Shown here: positions 1 through 7,356 of the stretch, in pieces | How positions within the stretch are numbered: position 1 is the first letter of the stretch | Layout: every line of letters begins with the position of its first letter | Origin: DATKCN01 sp035513175 | GTDB taxonomy: Bacteria > Chloroflexota > Chloroflexia > Thermomicrobiales > CFX8 | Reading direction: 5' to 3' | Length of the DNA: 16,634 nt | Assembly (NCBI GenBank): GCA_035513175.1 | Contig: DATKCN010000230.1 | Location: 1-16,634, forward strand | Program-made: the position numbers and the translations under genes | The notes under the pieces: model-generated | Database searches by the model: none | Told to the model about the DNA's origin: nothing | What the model saw: only the letters and a program-made list of their open reading frames with translations

Positions 1-84
1 AGCATACCGTTCGAGCGCAGCGCAGTACAGTTGTGGGGACGCGACCCCGACCAGGTTAATGCGTCCTGGAAGTGATTGGCTGAC

Positions 85-1170
85 ATGAATTCGGAGCCCG
101 CAGGAGATTCTCACGAGTGGGATGGCGACTTGCATCGATTCGCGATGATGCTCGTGAGCGCTTCGTCCGCGAGCGACGTAAGGTCGCGCGCACCGCGATA
201 CCTGAAGGAACTGCTCGGCCTGCCGGGAAGGGTTGCGGTGCTGGAACGCGACGACGCGACGCAGCGGTCAGGCTCCAACGCAACACGGATCGAGCTGTCC
301 GCCGGTGAGACGCATGTTGGCGCGATGGTTTTCGAGAGCCCGTCGGCTGACGATCCGCCGCTGGATGTCCGGCGCGTGGAACTCGTGACGGAGCTGTTGG
401 CCCGGACGCTGGCGCGGCTGGCAGCAGTCGAGAACGAGCAGTTGCGGATGGTGAAAGAGGCGGCCGAGCTGAGGTTCGACGTGGTCTCGATGCTTTCGCA
501 CGAGATGCGCACGCCGCTCGCATCGATCAAGGGGTATGCGTCTGCGCTGCTGCTCGACGACGTCACATGGGACGCGGACACACAGGAGGAGTTCCTGCAG
601 TCGATCGAGGCTGAGGCCGATCATCTGACGAAGCTGGTGACGGACATCCTGGAAGCGACCGCGATCGACGCCGGGGATCTGCGGCTGGAACTGGAGCCGG
701 TGCTCATTGCGCGGATCGCCAAGCGCGTCATCGACAAGGTCGCGATCCATGGCGCGGGGCATCGTTTCGCGCTGATGTTTCCGTCCGACTTCCCGGTGGT
801 GGAAGCGGACGCGCATCGCCTGGAGCAGGTGCTAACGAATCTGGTCGATAACGCCGTCAAGTATTCTCCCGATGGCGGGATGGTGCTGCTGCGTGGCGAG
901 GCAGGGGCGGGCGAGGTTGTCGTGAGCGTCGTCGATCAGGGCATGGGCATAGCCCCGGAGCATCTGAACAAGCTGTTCGAGCGGTTTTTCCGGGCGCTGC
1001 CAGACCATCGTCGTCGCATTGTCGGCACCGGACTTGGTCTGCCAATTGCCGACGCAATCGTGCGCGCGCATGGCGGGCGCATCTGGGCGTCCAGCGTGGT
1101 CGGGAGTGGCACGACCCTGTCGTTCTCGCTGCCACATCCGCGACCGGTCGCAGGAAAGGCGCGAACGTGA
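85..1170 (+). CDS. Soluble sensor histidine kinase
   Basis: This is a two-component sensor kinase that autophosphorylates on histidine and should pass phosphate to the response regulator encoded next. Numbered from the ATG (361 aa), the H-box SHEMRTP lies at 138-144 with phospho-acceptor His139. The N-box NLVDNA is at 252-257, the G1 motif VDQGMGI has Asp284, the F-box FERFFR is at 298-303 and the G2 motif GTGLGL is at 314-319. All HisKA and HATPase_c hallmarks are therefore present. Residues about 10-115 look like a divergent GAF-type sensory domain. There is no hydrophobic segment, so it should be cytoplasmic and sense an internal signal. I chose the ATG because GGAAGTG at 68-74 is suitably spaced from it; an in-frame TTG at 76 is too close. 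The ligand is unknown. The 3' end overlaps the regulator by 4 nt. Confidence 0.93.
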   Translation: MNSEPAGDSHEWDGDLHRFAMMLVSASSASDVRSRAPRYLKELLGLPGRVAVLERDDATQRSGSNATRIELSAGETHVGAMVFESPSADDPPLDVRRVELVTELLARTLARLAAVENEQLRMVKEAAELRFDVVSMLSHEMRTPLASIKGYASALLLDDVTWDADTQEEFLQSIEAEADHLTKLVTDILEATAIDAGDLRLELEPVLIARIAKRVIDKVAIHGAGHRFALMFPSDFPVVEADAHRLEQVLTNLVDNAVKYSPDGGMVLLRGEAGAGEVVVSVVDQGMGIAPEHLNKLFERFFRALPDHRRRIVGTGLGLPIADAIVRAHGGRIWASSVVGSGTTLSFSLPHPRPVAGKART

Positions 1171-1880
1171 AACCCCAGCACACCCAGCGCATGCCCCCGG
1201 CGTCGATCCTGGTAGTCGAAGATGAACCGCGCCTGGTGCGGCTGATCCGCGCCGTTCTGGAAACCGATGGGCATCGCGTCGACGTGGCACACGACGGCGA
1301 GGCTGCGATCGAGCGCGTCGCGCTCGATCCTCCGGACCTTGTGCTGCTGGACCTGCTGCTGCCGGGATCGCTGGACGGCTACGAGATTTGCGAACGCATC
1401 CGAAGCTTTTCGATGGTTCCGGTCGTGATGCTTACGGCCCGCGCCCACGAGGACGACAAACTACGGGGCTTCGAGGCCGGCGCCGACGACTACATCACCA
1501 AGCCATTCAGCGCGCGAGAGCTGCTCGCGCGGGTGCAGGCCGTGCTGCGCCGCAGCCGGACGACCTCCGACACGCCCCCGGTCGTCGATGTCGGGGGCAT
1601 CTCGATCAACTTCGCGGCGCGTGAGGTGACCTCAGGCGGCGAGCCGATCCACCTGACCCCGACCGAGTTCCGCCTGCTGATGGCGCTCGCGATGCATCCG
1701 GGGCGGGCCATCACGCACACGGCGTTGCTGACGGAAGTCTGGGGTCCGGAGTATCGCGACGAGATAGATTATCTGCGGACCTACATCCGCTACCTGCGCC
1801 GCAAGCTTGAGCCGGACCCGAAGAACCCGCGGTATCTGATTACGGTGCCGGGGACGGGTTACCGCCTGGCGCAGGAGTAG
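1167..1880 (+). CDS. OmpR/PhoB-family response regulator (KdpE-like)
   Basis: This DNA-binding response regulator is the cognate partner of the preceding kinase. It has 237 residues. The receiver domain (about 13-128) has the acidic pair Glu18/Asp19, phospho-acceptor Asp62, Thr90 and Lys112. A winged-helix effector domain (about 138-235) ends in the YLRTYIRYLRRKL recognition helix and a TVPGTGYRL wing, close to KdpE/PhoB-type proteins. The GTG start overlaps the kinase stop codon (GTGA) and has AGGAAAGG at 1152-1159 with 7-nt spacing, so the pair is translationally coupled; an ATG at 1191 is the only rival. No kdp genes are visible, so KdpE identity is not claimed. Direct repeats just downstream, before gdh, are plausible binding sites, suggesting that gdh is a target. 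Confidence 0.94.
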   Translation: MKPQHTQRMPPASILVVEDEPRLVRLIRAVLETDGHRVDVAHDGEAAIERVALDPPDLVLLDLLLPGSLDGYEICERIRSFSMVPVVMLTARAHEDDKLRGFEAGADDYITKPFSARELLARVQAVLRRSRTTSDTPPVVDVGGISINFAAREVTSGGEPIHLTPTEFRLLMALAMHPGRAITHTALLTEVWGPEYRDEIDYLRTYIRYLRRKLEPDPKNPRYLITVPGTGYRLAQE

Positions 1881-1910
1881 CGGCGCTCCCCACGCGCGCG
1901 TTCGGACAGA

Positions 1911-1961
1911 TTCTCATGAGATTCCCATGTGGGACGGCGCGAATCCCACCTGCTTCTCATG
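1911..1961 (+). promoter_or_regulatory. Candidate response-regulator box (11-bp direct repeats)
   Basis: TTCTCATG at 1911-1918 is followed by TTCCCATG at 1922-1929, an 11-bp period. An exact third copy, TTCTCATG, sits at 1954-1961. Eleven-bp direct repeats are the typical site geometry for PhoB/OmpR-family dimers, and such a regulator is encoded immediately upstream. The stretch lies between the regulator gene and gdh. The first copy is also the left part of a perfect 10-bp palindrome, TCTCATGAGA (1912-1921). Binding is inferred, not shown. Confidence 0.4.
1929..1949 (+). terminator. Hairpin after the response regulator gene
   Basis: GTGGGA (1929-1934) pairs perfectly with TCCCAC (1944-1949) across a 9-nt loop. 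TGGGA can instead pair with TCCCA at 1923-1927, so two exclusive pairings exist. No T-run follows. It could be a weak terminator for the two-component operon or part of the gdh regulatory region. Confidence 0.3.
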
Positions 1962-1987
1962 CCCCAGCAGCCATCCTTCATTCAGCG

Positions 1988-2003
1988 AGCGGCGAACGCC
2001 GCT
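1988..2003 (+). promoter_or_regulatory. Perfect palindrome just upstream of gdh
   Basis: AGCGGCG-AA-CGCCGCT is a perfect 7-bp inverted repeat with a 2-nt centre, ending 18 nt before the gdh ATG. In RNA it would form a 6-bp stem with a GAAC loop. It occupies the place where a Shine-Dalgarno region or promoter would be expected, and gdh has no obvious ribosome binding site. It may be an operator or a 5'-leader hairpin. Confidence 0.35.
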
Positions 2004-2021
2004 ACAAGATGAACGAAACGG

Positions 2022-3359
2022 ATGCACAACGATATGACAACAGCGATGCGAACGATGCCTCCGGTGGTCGCGACAACGCCGGTCAGCCAGGGCTCCACTC
2101 TGTTGCAGGACGCGCTGTTCCAGGTGATCGACGCCTGCAACGCGCTGGGGCTGTCGGATGGGATGAGGAAGCTGCTGCTGGCGCCTGAGCGCGAGATCAG
2201 CGTGGCGCTGCCGGTCGAGATGGACGATGGCCGGCTGGAGATCTTTCAGGGCTATCGCGTGCAGCATTCGCGCCTGCGCGGGCCTGCCAAGGGCGGCTTT
2301 CGCTATCACCCGGCAGTGGACATCGACGAGGTGCGCGGGCTTGCCAGCCTGATGACGTGGAAGTGTGCCCTGCTGGATCTGCCGTATGGCGGAGCGAAGG
2401 GCGGCGTTGCCTGCGAGCCGGAGCGCATGTCCGCACGCGAGCTGGCGAATCTGACGCGGGCCTATGCCCGTGCGCTGGCCCCATTCATCGGAGCGATGAG
2501 CGACATTCCTGCGCCGGACGTGAACACTGACGAGCGCACGATGGGGCTGTTCCTGAACGAGATCGAGCAGCAGCGCGGCTATGCCGAGCCATCAGTCGTG
2601 ACAGGCAAACCGCTGGCTCTCGGCGGCAGCGAAGGACGCGGCGAGTCGACGGGGCGCGGCGTGGCGCTCGTGACGCGCCTGATGCTCGACCGGCTCGGGA
2701 TTGGCGCCGAGGAGGCGCGCATCGCGGTGCAGGGGTACGGCAAGGTCGGATTCGAGGCGGTGAGGACGTTGACGGAGTGGGGCTACCGTGTCGTCGCGAT
2801 CAGTGATGTCAGCGGCGGGCTCTACAACCCCCAGGGACTGGACATCGCGCGCATCAACTCATACGTGAAGGCTGCTCCGGGTCGGCTGCTGCAGGGATAC
2901 GGCGGCGAGGACGCGTCGTGGATCGACAACGATGATCTGTTGACGCTCGACTGCGACGTCCTGATTCCGGCCGCGATGGAAGGTCAGATTCACGTCTTGA
3001 ACGCGGAACAGGTGCGGGCGGCGGTTATCGTCGAAGGGGCGAACGGACCGACGACCAGCGACGCAAGCCGGTATCTGGAGAACAAGGGCGTCGTCGTTGT
3101 TCCTGATGTCCTGGCGAATGCCGGGGGCGTCGTCGTGTCGTACTTCGAGTGGCTGCAGGGTCTGCAGGGTGTGAGCTGGACGCTCGATGACGTGCGCACA
3201 CGGCTCGACGCGATGATGACGGCCGCGTTCGAGGCGGTCGCGCAGCGCGCGGAAGTCGCCGGATGCGGCCTGCGCAGCGCCGCATTCCAGATCGCCGTGC
3301 AGCGCGTGGCTGACGCCGCTGTTCTGCGTGGCGTCACCGGCAGTGGGAGCGGATCGTAA
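2022..3359 (+). CDS. gdhA: Glutamate dehydrogenase (Glu/Leu/Phe/Val dehydrogenase family)
   Basis: This enzyme catalyses reversible oxidative deamination of glutamate to 2-oxoglutarate and ammonia with NAD(P)+, linking carbon and nitrogen metabolism in the cytoplasm. The 445-residue length is normal for the hexameric bacterial type. Visible active-site residues are Lys90 (KGGFR), Lys114 (TWKCA), catalytic Lys126 (PYGGAKGG) and Asp166 (PAPDVNTD). They match the Clostridium symbiosum K89/K113/K125/D165 set offset by one, and Ser373 (VVSYFEW) matches its specificity serine. This supports glutamate over leucine or phenylalanine. The Rossmann motif GYGKVG is at 238-243. Cofactor preference cannot be decided safely. 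ATG 2022 lacks a clear ribosome binding site; ATGs at 2034, 2046 and 2055 are alternatives, and conserved sequence begins near residue 26. The stop overlaps the next start by one base. Confidence 0.95.
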   Translation: MHNDMTTAMRTMPPVVATTPVSQGSTLLQDALFQVIDACNALGLSDGMRKLLLAPEREISVALPVEMDDGRLEIFQGYRVQHSRLRGPAKGGFRYHPAVDIDEVRGLASLMTWKCALLDLPYGGAKGGVACEPERMSARELANLTRAYARALAPFIGAMSDIPAPDVNTDERTMGLFLNEIEQQRGYAEPSVVTGKPLALGGSEGRGESTGRGVALVTRLMLDRLGIGAEEARIAVQGYGKVGFEAVRTLTEWGYRVVAISDVSGGLYNPQGLDIARINSYVKAAPGRLLQGYGGEDASWIDNDDLLTLDCDVLIPAAMEGQIHVLNAEQVRAAVIVEGANGPTTSDASRYLENKGVVVVPDVLANAGGVVVSYFEWLQGLQGVSWTLDDVRTRLDAMMTAAFEAVAQRAEVAGCGLRSAAFQIAVQRVADAAVLRGVTGSGSGS

Positions 3360-3904
3360 TGGTCATCGATGAGCGCGCGGGCCCGATGACCGTCGATCTG
3401 GTCGACAAGGCAGAGCGGATGATCGAGGCGGCGGTTGCCGTGACGACCGGGCGCATGAACCTCAGCGCGCCGTGGCAGGCGCGCGCGTTGCTGATACAGG
3501 GCAACGAGGCCGCGATCGGCTACTTCCGGCATGAGCTTGGACAGCAGATCGGCTCGGCGCTGCTGATGATGGACCCGCGCGTGGTGGCGGTCTACGAGGA
3601 CCTCGATATGCCCGACTCGGAAGAGGAGATCGTGCTGGCGCCAGAGCTGGTTGATCCGCTGCGGGTCGTCGTGCATGTGGAGAACGAGTCCCCAGCCATC
3701 GTCGCGCTGGTGCGCGCCATCGGAGACGGGCTCGCTCACGCGTTGCGCGACGCACTGCCTCATCAACCACGCGAGTACATCGCGGCGACGTATGTGACTG
3801 ACGCGAGCAGCCGCCGGCTGATGGCGCGGTCGAACGGATACCGACCGGCTCCGGCGCTGCTCGCAATCCGCCCGACCGAAAGGCTCGCCGCGCAGCCCGC
3901 TTAA
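3359..3904 (+). CDS. Unrecognised 181-aa protein coupled to gdh
   Basis: I do not recognise this family. The 181-residue soluble protein has no signal peptide and no membrane segment. Its N-terminal half looks helical (residues about 14-75, including LLIQGNEAAIGYFRHELGQQ). A central acidic stretch, DLDMPDSEEE, is followed by a strand-like segment DPLRVVVHVENES, an amphipathic helix around 118-135, and an Arg/Pro-rich tail. The ATG shares its A with the gdh stop (TAATG), which implies translational coupling and probably a role tied to glutamate dehydrogenase or the same physiology. A strong hairpin follows the stop codon, so gdh and this gene form a closed two-gene unit. Codon usage looks like the neighbours, so I regard the ORF as real with unknown function. 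Confidence 0.8.
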   Translation: MVIDERAGPMTVDLVDKAERMIEAAVAVTTGRMNLSAPWQARALLIQGNEAAIGYFRHELGQQIGSALLMMDPRVVAVYEDLDMPDSEEEIVLAPELVDPLRVVVHVENESPAIVALVRAIGDGLAHALRDALPHQPREYIAATYVTDASSRRLMARSNGYRPAPALLAIRPTERLAAQPA

Positions 3905-3923
3905 CAGCGCTCCTGAGTGGAGA

Positions 3924-3960
3924 AGGACGCCCGGGCGGTCGAACGACTCCCGGGCGTCCT
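3924..3960 (+). terminator. Strong hairpin terminator after the gdh unit
   Basis: AGGACGCCCGGG (3924-3935) and CCCGGGCGTCCT (3949-3960) form a perfect 12-bp stem with a 13-nt loop, 20 nt after the stop codon of the 181-aa protein. No T-run follows, which is common in high-GC genomes. It probably separates the gdh unit from the transhydrogenase operon. Confidence 0.7.
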
Positions 3961-4001
3961 CGCGTGTGGCGAGCCGCGACCTGCCGAACGTTCTGAATTC
4001 G

Positions 4002-4016
4002 TTGTAAACTTCACAA
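4002..4016 (+). promoter_or_regulatory. Rex-like palindrome upstream of pntAA
   Basis: TTGTAAACTTCACAA is a 15-bp inverted repeat whose arms agree except for one position pair (TTGT.AA / TT.ACAA). It sits in a locally AT-rich patch 156 nt before the pntAA start, the most promoter-like part of this region. It resembles the TTGTGA...TCACAA sites of the NADH-sensing repressor Rex but is 2-3 bp shorter than canonical sites. Regulator identity is inference. Confidence 0.4.
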
Positions 4017-4157
4017 TCCTTGGAAGGTCCGAGCAACGGACGGCCACGGATGGACGCCACGGGCGCCAGCTGACGCTCCTCCGCCGCATGGCCGTGTCCA
4101 GGATTCCGGTCAGCGCGCCGGACATCTGAGAACGACGACATGGGAAGGGTTCCGCGC

Positions 4158-5363
4158 ATGGCAGATTCCGCTCCAGCACTGGCTGACGCCCAGGCGGGAC
4201 AAGTAATCCTCGGCGTGCCCAGGGAAACGATGGAGAACGAGCGTCGGGTCGCGCTCATTCCCGATGCCGTGAAGAAGTACGCTGGCGCCGGGCACACCGT
4301 GCTCGTGCAATCGGGCGCGGGCGTGGAAGCGGCGTTCACGGACGACGCGTACGCCGCCGCGGGGGCAACGATCGTGCCCGACGCCGGAAGTGTGTTCAGC
4401 GGGGCCGATCTGATCCTGAAAGTGCACAGACCTCAGGACTCCGAGCTTCCGATGCTGAAGCCGGGCAGCGCGCTGATCGCCTTCCTGCAGCCGCTGGTCA
4501 ACACCGACCTCGTTGCTGAGCTCGCTCGGCGCAAGATCACGGCGTTCAGCATGGACGCCATTCCCCGCACGACGCGCGCGCAGACGATGGACGCGCTGTC
4601 GTCGATGAGCACGATCGGCGGCTACAAGGCGGTGCTCCTGGCCGCCAACAACATGCCGAAGCTCTTTCCGATGCTGATGACCGCCGCCGGGACGATCGCG
4701 CCCGCCAAGGTGCTGATCATTGGCGCGGGCGTCGCCGGGTTGCAGGCCATCGCGACGGCCCGCCGCCTCGGCGCCGTGGTCGAGGCGTACGACACGCGGC
4801 CGGTGGTTAGAGAGCAGGTCGAGAGTCTGGGCGCAAAGTTCGTCGAGGTCGACATGACGGGCATCGAGGCGCAGACGCAGGACGCGGGTGGCTACGCCCG
4901 CGAGTCGTCGCCCGAGCTACTGCAGCGCCAGCAGGAAACGCTGGCCAACCGCGCGATGCGTTCGGACGTCATCATCACGACGGCGCTCGTGCCGGGTCGC
5001 CCAGCGCCAAAGCTGATTTCCGAAGAAACGGTGCGGCAGATGCCGCCGGGCGCGGTGATCGTGGACATGGCCGCCGAGGCGGGGGGCAACTGCGAGCTGA
5101 CCGTGCCGGGGGAGATTGTTCAGCGCCACGGCGTCACCATCATCGGGCTGCTGAACCTGCCAGGCATGCTGCCGTTCCACTCCAGCCAGATGTACTCCAA
5201 GAACATACAGAACCTGCTGGCGCTGCTGATCGCAGCGGATGGCGTGTTCCACGTCAACTTCGATGATGACATCGTCGCGGGCACGTGCATCACGATGAAC
5301 GGCGAGGTCGCGCATGCGGCAACGCGGGAGCGGATGTTGGCAGCGGCGGGCGCGACGACGTAA
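4158..5363 (+). CDS. pntAA: NAD(P) transhydrogenase subunit alpha part 1
   Basis: This is the peripheral, NAD(H)-binding domain I of the proton-translocating transhydrogenase, which transfers hydride between NAD(H) and NADP(H). From the ATG at 4158 it has 401 residues. The N-terminal alanine-dehydrogenase/PNT domain starts at LGVPRETMENERRVALIP (18-35). The nucleotide-binding fold carries GAGVAGLQA (189-197) and Asp212 at the end of the second strand. Arg137, Gln142, Asp145 and Ser148 match the R127/Q132/D135/S138 set of the Rhodospirillum rubrum domain I. I prefer ATG 4158 because GGGAAGGG at 4142-4149 lies 8 nt upstream; ATG 4140 has no comparable site. There is no membrane segment; it should dock on the cytoplasmic face. 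It is first of three pnt genes, with a 93-nt gap to pntAB. Confidence 0.95.
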   Translation: MADSAPALADAQAGQVILGVPRETMENERRVALIPDAVKKYAGAGHTVLVQSGAGVEAAFTDDAYAAAGATIVPDAGSVFSGADLILKVHRPQDSELPMLKPGSALIAFLQPLVNTDLVAELARRKITAFSMDAIPRTTRAQTMDALSSMSTIGGYKAVLLAANNMPKLFPMLMTAAGTIAPAKVLIIGAGVAGLQAIATARRLGAVVEAYDTRPVVREQVESLGAKFVEVDMTGIEAQTQDAGGYARESSPELLQRQQETLANRAMRSDVIITTALVPGRPAPKLISEETVRQMPPGAVIVDMAAEAGGNCELTVPGEIVQRHGVTIIGLLNLPGMLPFHSSQMYSKNIQNLLALLIAADGVFHVNFDDDIVAGTCITMNGEVAHAATRERMLAAAGATT

Positions 5364-5456
5364 TCGTCGCGCTGAAACAGGTGATTGAGGCAGCCTGCGG
5401 GGGCGGGTCGCGGAAGGGCTTGGGGCGACGGATGAACGCGTGGGGAGGGGTCCGGC

Positions 5457-5765
5457 GTGGATAGAGACGTGCTGTTGCTGCTGTACGTGGCCATGCTGGC
5501 GATTTTTCTGGGTGTCGAGCTGATCGGCAAGGTGCCGGGCACGCTGCACACCCCGCTGATGTCCGGCACGAACGCGATCCACGGCATTGTCGTGCTGGGC
5601 GCGATGATCGTGCTCGGGCGTGCGGAGACGTGGTGGCTGCAAGCCATCGGGTTCCTCGCCGTGGTGCTCGGGGCGGCTAACGTGTTCGGCGGCTTCGTCG
5701 TCACGGACCGCATGCTGGAGATGTTCAAGCGACGACCGACCCCCGGGCAGGGGGTCAAGCGATGA
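5457..5765 (+). CDS. pntAB: NAD(P) transhydrogenase subunit alpha part 2
   Basis: This small membrane subunit (102 aa) supplies three transmembrane helices to the proton-conducting domain II. The helices lie at about 4-22, 40-56 and 60-82. The family signature VPGTLHTPLMSGTNAIHG spans 26-43, and NVFGGFVVTDRM follows the third helix. His42 is the position reported as the channel histidine in the three-subunit Thermus-type enzyme. The GTG start has GGGGAGGGG at 5442-5450, 6 nt upstream. The stop overlaps the pntB start (ATGA). A separate AB gene, rather than an alpha subunit fused as in E. coli, places this among three-polypeptide transhydrogenases. Confidence 0.94.
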   Translation: MDRDVLLLLYVAMLAIFLGVELIGKVPGTLHTPLMSGTNAIHGIVVLGAMIVLGRAETWWLQAIGFLAVVLGAANVFGGFVVTDRMLEMFKRRPTPGQGVKR

Positions 5766-7189
5766 TCGAGAGCTGGCGCGACGCGTCAGTCGATGGCAGC
5801 TATCTCATCGCGGCGCTGCTGTTCGTCGTCGGACTCAAGATGCTGGCGAACCCGACGACGGCCAGACGCGGCAACCAGCTCGCGGCAGGCGGCATGGCGC
5901 TGGCGATCGTCGCGACGCTGTTCTCGCGGCAGCTCGAGATTGACGGCGCGATAGACCCTGTCAACATGGCCCTGATCATCGGAGGCATCGTCATCGGCGC
6001 GATCATCTCCGCCTGGCCGTCGCGACGTGTGCCGATGACGTCGATGCCGCAGATGGTCGCCATCTTCAACGGCATGGGCGGCGCGACGGTGGCCCTGGTG
6101 TCGGTGGCGGAATACACCGGTCACAGCGGATACTCGCGTCAGATCGTCGTCGCGATCGTGCTGGGGGTTATCATCGGATCGCTGTCCTTCACCGGCAGCG
6201 TCGTCGCGTTTCTCAAGCTCCAGGAGCTGATCTCCGGACGGCCGATTGTCTGGGCGGGACAGAAGCTCGTCAACGGGCTGATCTTTCTCGGCATGACGGC
6301 GCTGGGCGTGGCCGTTGTCGTGGCGATCGACGGGGACACGGCGCGCGCGATGCTGCTGGGGGTGTTTGCGCTGTCGATGCTGCTCGGCGCGCTGGTGGTG
6401 CTGCCAATCGGCGGCGCCGATATGCCGGTCGTGATCGCGATCCTCAACTCATTCACCGGGACGGCCGCGGCGATCGCCGGGTTGCAGCTCGACAACCAGG
6501 CGCTGCTGGTCGGGGGCATCCTCGTTGGCGCGTCCGGCTCGTTGCTGACGCTGCTGATGGCGCGGGCGATGAACCGCTCGATCACGAACATCATCTTTGG
6601 CGCGTTCGGCTCGATCGCGTCCAGCGCGGCGGGCGATGACGCGGGCGCCGAGGCGCTGCCGGTGCGTGAGGTCACCGCCGAAGACGCGTCGATCCAGCTG
6701 GCGTACGCGGAGCGGGTCGTGATCGTGCCGGGTTATGGGCTGGCGGTGGCACAGGCGCAGCAGCAGGTGCGTGAGCTGGCCGACCTGTTGAAAGAGCGCG
6801 GCGTGGACGTGCGCTACGCGATTCACCCGGTCGCGGGCCGGATGCCGGGGCACATGAACGTGTTGTTGGCCGAGGCGAACGTGGCATACGACGATCTATA
6901 CGAGATGGACGACATCAACGACGACTTCCCACGAACCGATGTCGCGCTGGTGATCGGCGCCAACGACGTGGTGAACCCGGCGGCCCGCAACGACACAAGC
7001 AGCCCGATCTACGGCATGCCGATCCTCAACGTCGATCAGGCGCAGAACGTCATCGTGTTGAAGCGTGGCATGTCCGCCGGGTTCGCAGGCATCGAGAACG
7101 AGCTGTTCCATTATCCGAAGACGTCGATGCTGTTCGGCGACGCCCGCGCCTCGCTGAACCGCCTGATCGTGGCGGTGAAGGAAGCTTAA
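5762..7189 (+). CDS. pntB: NAD(P) transhydrogenase subunit beta
   Basis: This subunit (475 aa) carries most of the membrane channel (domain II) and the NADP(H)-binding domain III. Residues about 12-285 hold roughly nine hydrophobic helices. Domain III (about 305-475) shows the fingerprint GYGLAV (324-329), the loop HPVAGRMPGHMNVLL (355-369), GANDVVNPAA (399-408) and KRGMSAGFAG (434-443). The site of the E. coli channel residue beta-His91 is Asn103 here (VAIFNGMGG), as is usual when the histidine lies in the AB subunit. The ATG overlaps the pntAB stop by 4 nt, with a GGGGG stretch just upstream. With pntAA and pntAB the complex is complete, so it should couple the proton gradient to NADPH supply or run in reverse. 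Confidence 0.95.
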   Translation: MIESWRDASVDGSYLIAALLFVVGLKMLANPTTARRGNQLAAGGMALAIVATLFSRQLEIDGAIDPVNMALIIGGIVIGAIISAWPSRRVPMTSMPQMVAIFNGMGGATVALVSVAEYTGHSGYSRQIVVAIVLGVIIGSLSFTGSVVAFLKLQELISGRPIVWAGQKLVNGLIFLGMTALGVAVVVAIDGDTARAMLLGVFALSMLLGALVVLPIGGADMPVVIAILNSFTGTAAAIAGLQLDNQALLVGGILVGASGSLLTLLMARAMNRSITNIIFGAFGSIASSAAGDDAGAEALPVREVTAEDASIQLAYAERVVIVPGYGLAVAQAQQQVRELADLLKERGVDVRYAIHPVAGRMPGHMNVLLAEANVAYDDLYEMDDINDDFPRTDVALVIGANDVVNPAARNDTSSPIYGMPILNVDQAQNVIVLKRGMSAGFAGIENELFHYPKTSMLFGDARASLNRLIVAVKEA

Positions 7190-7356
7190 ATTGGTTTCAC
7201 CTGGCCGATGGCAGGTTGGAGGGCACCGGCAGCGATGCGCCGCAACGCGCCCGGCTGGACGCCCGAGGCGTTACAGCGTTACGGCAGAGTGGACGCCATG
7301 CTGCCGATCCGCGGGCGCGGAAGCAGAACTCGGAAGATGCGTGCGAGTCGACACCG
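7190..7356. other. Gap between pntB and the convergent small membrane gene
   Basis: This 167-nt stretch holds no convincing gene. ACCTG (7199-7203) can pair with CAGGT (7212-7216), a weak hairpin just after the pntB stop. GCGTTACA/GCGTTACG forms an 8-bp near-perfect tandem repeat at 7268-7283. I see no clear terminator. Confidence 0.5.

Noticed and set aside
1..84. Promoter for the kinase operon (TTGTGG at 31-36, GTTAAT at 55-60)
   Set aside because: Spacing is 18 nt and the matches are weak; a small GGGG/CCCC hairpin overlaps it, so I could not support a call.
2990..4339. Long minus-strand open frame (about 450 codons) antisense to gdh and the next genes
   Set aside because: It crosses two genes and a strong terminator, has low-complexity Arg/Ser/Thr composition and no family motif. 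It is a high-GC shadow.
5432..5464. Ten-codon frame overlapping the pntAB start, possible leader peptide
   Set aside because: No biased codons or attenuator stems accompany it, and GGGGAGGGG inside it is simply the pntAB ribosome binding site.
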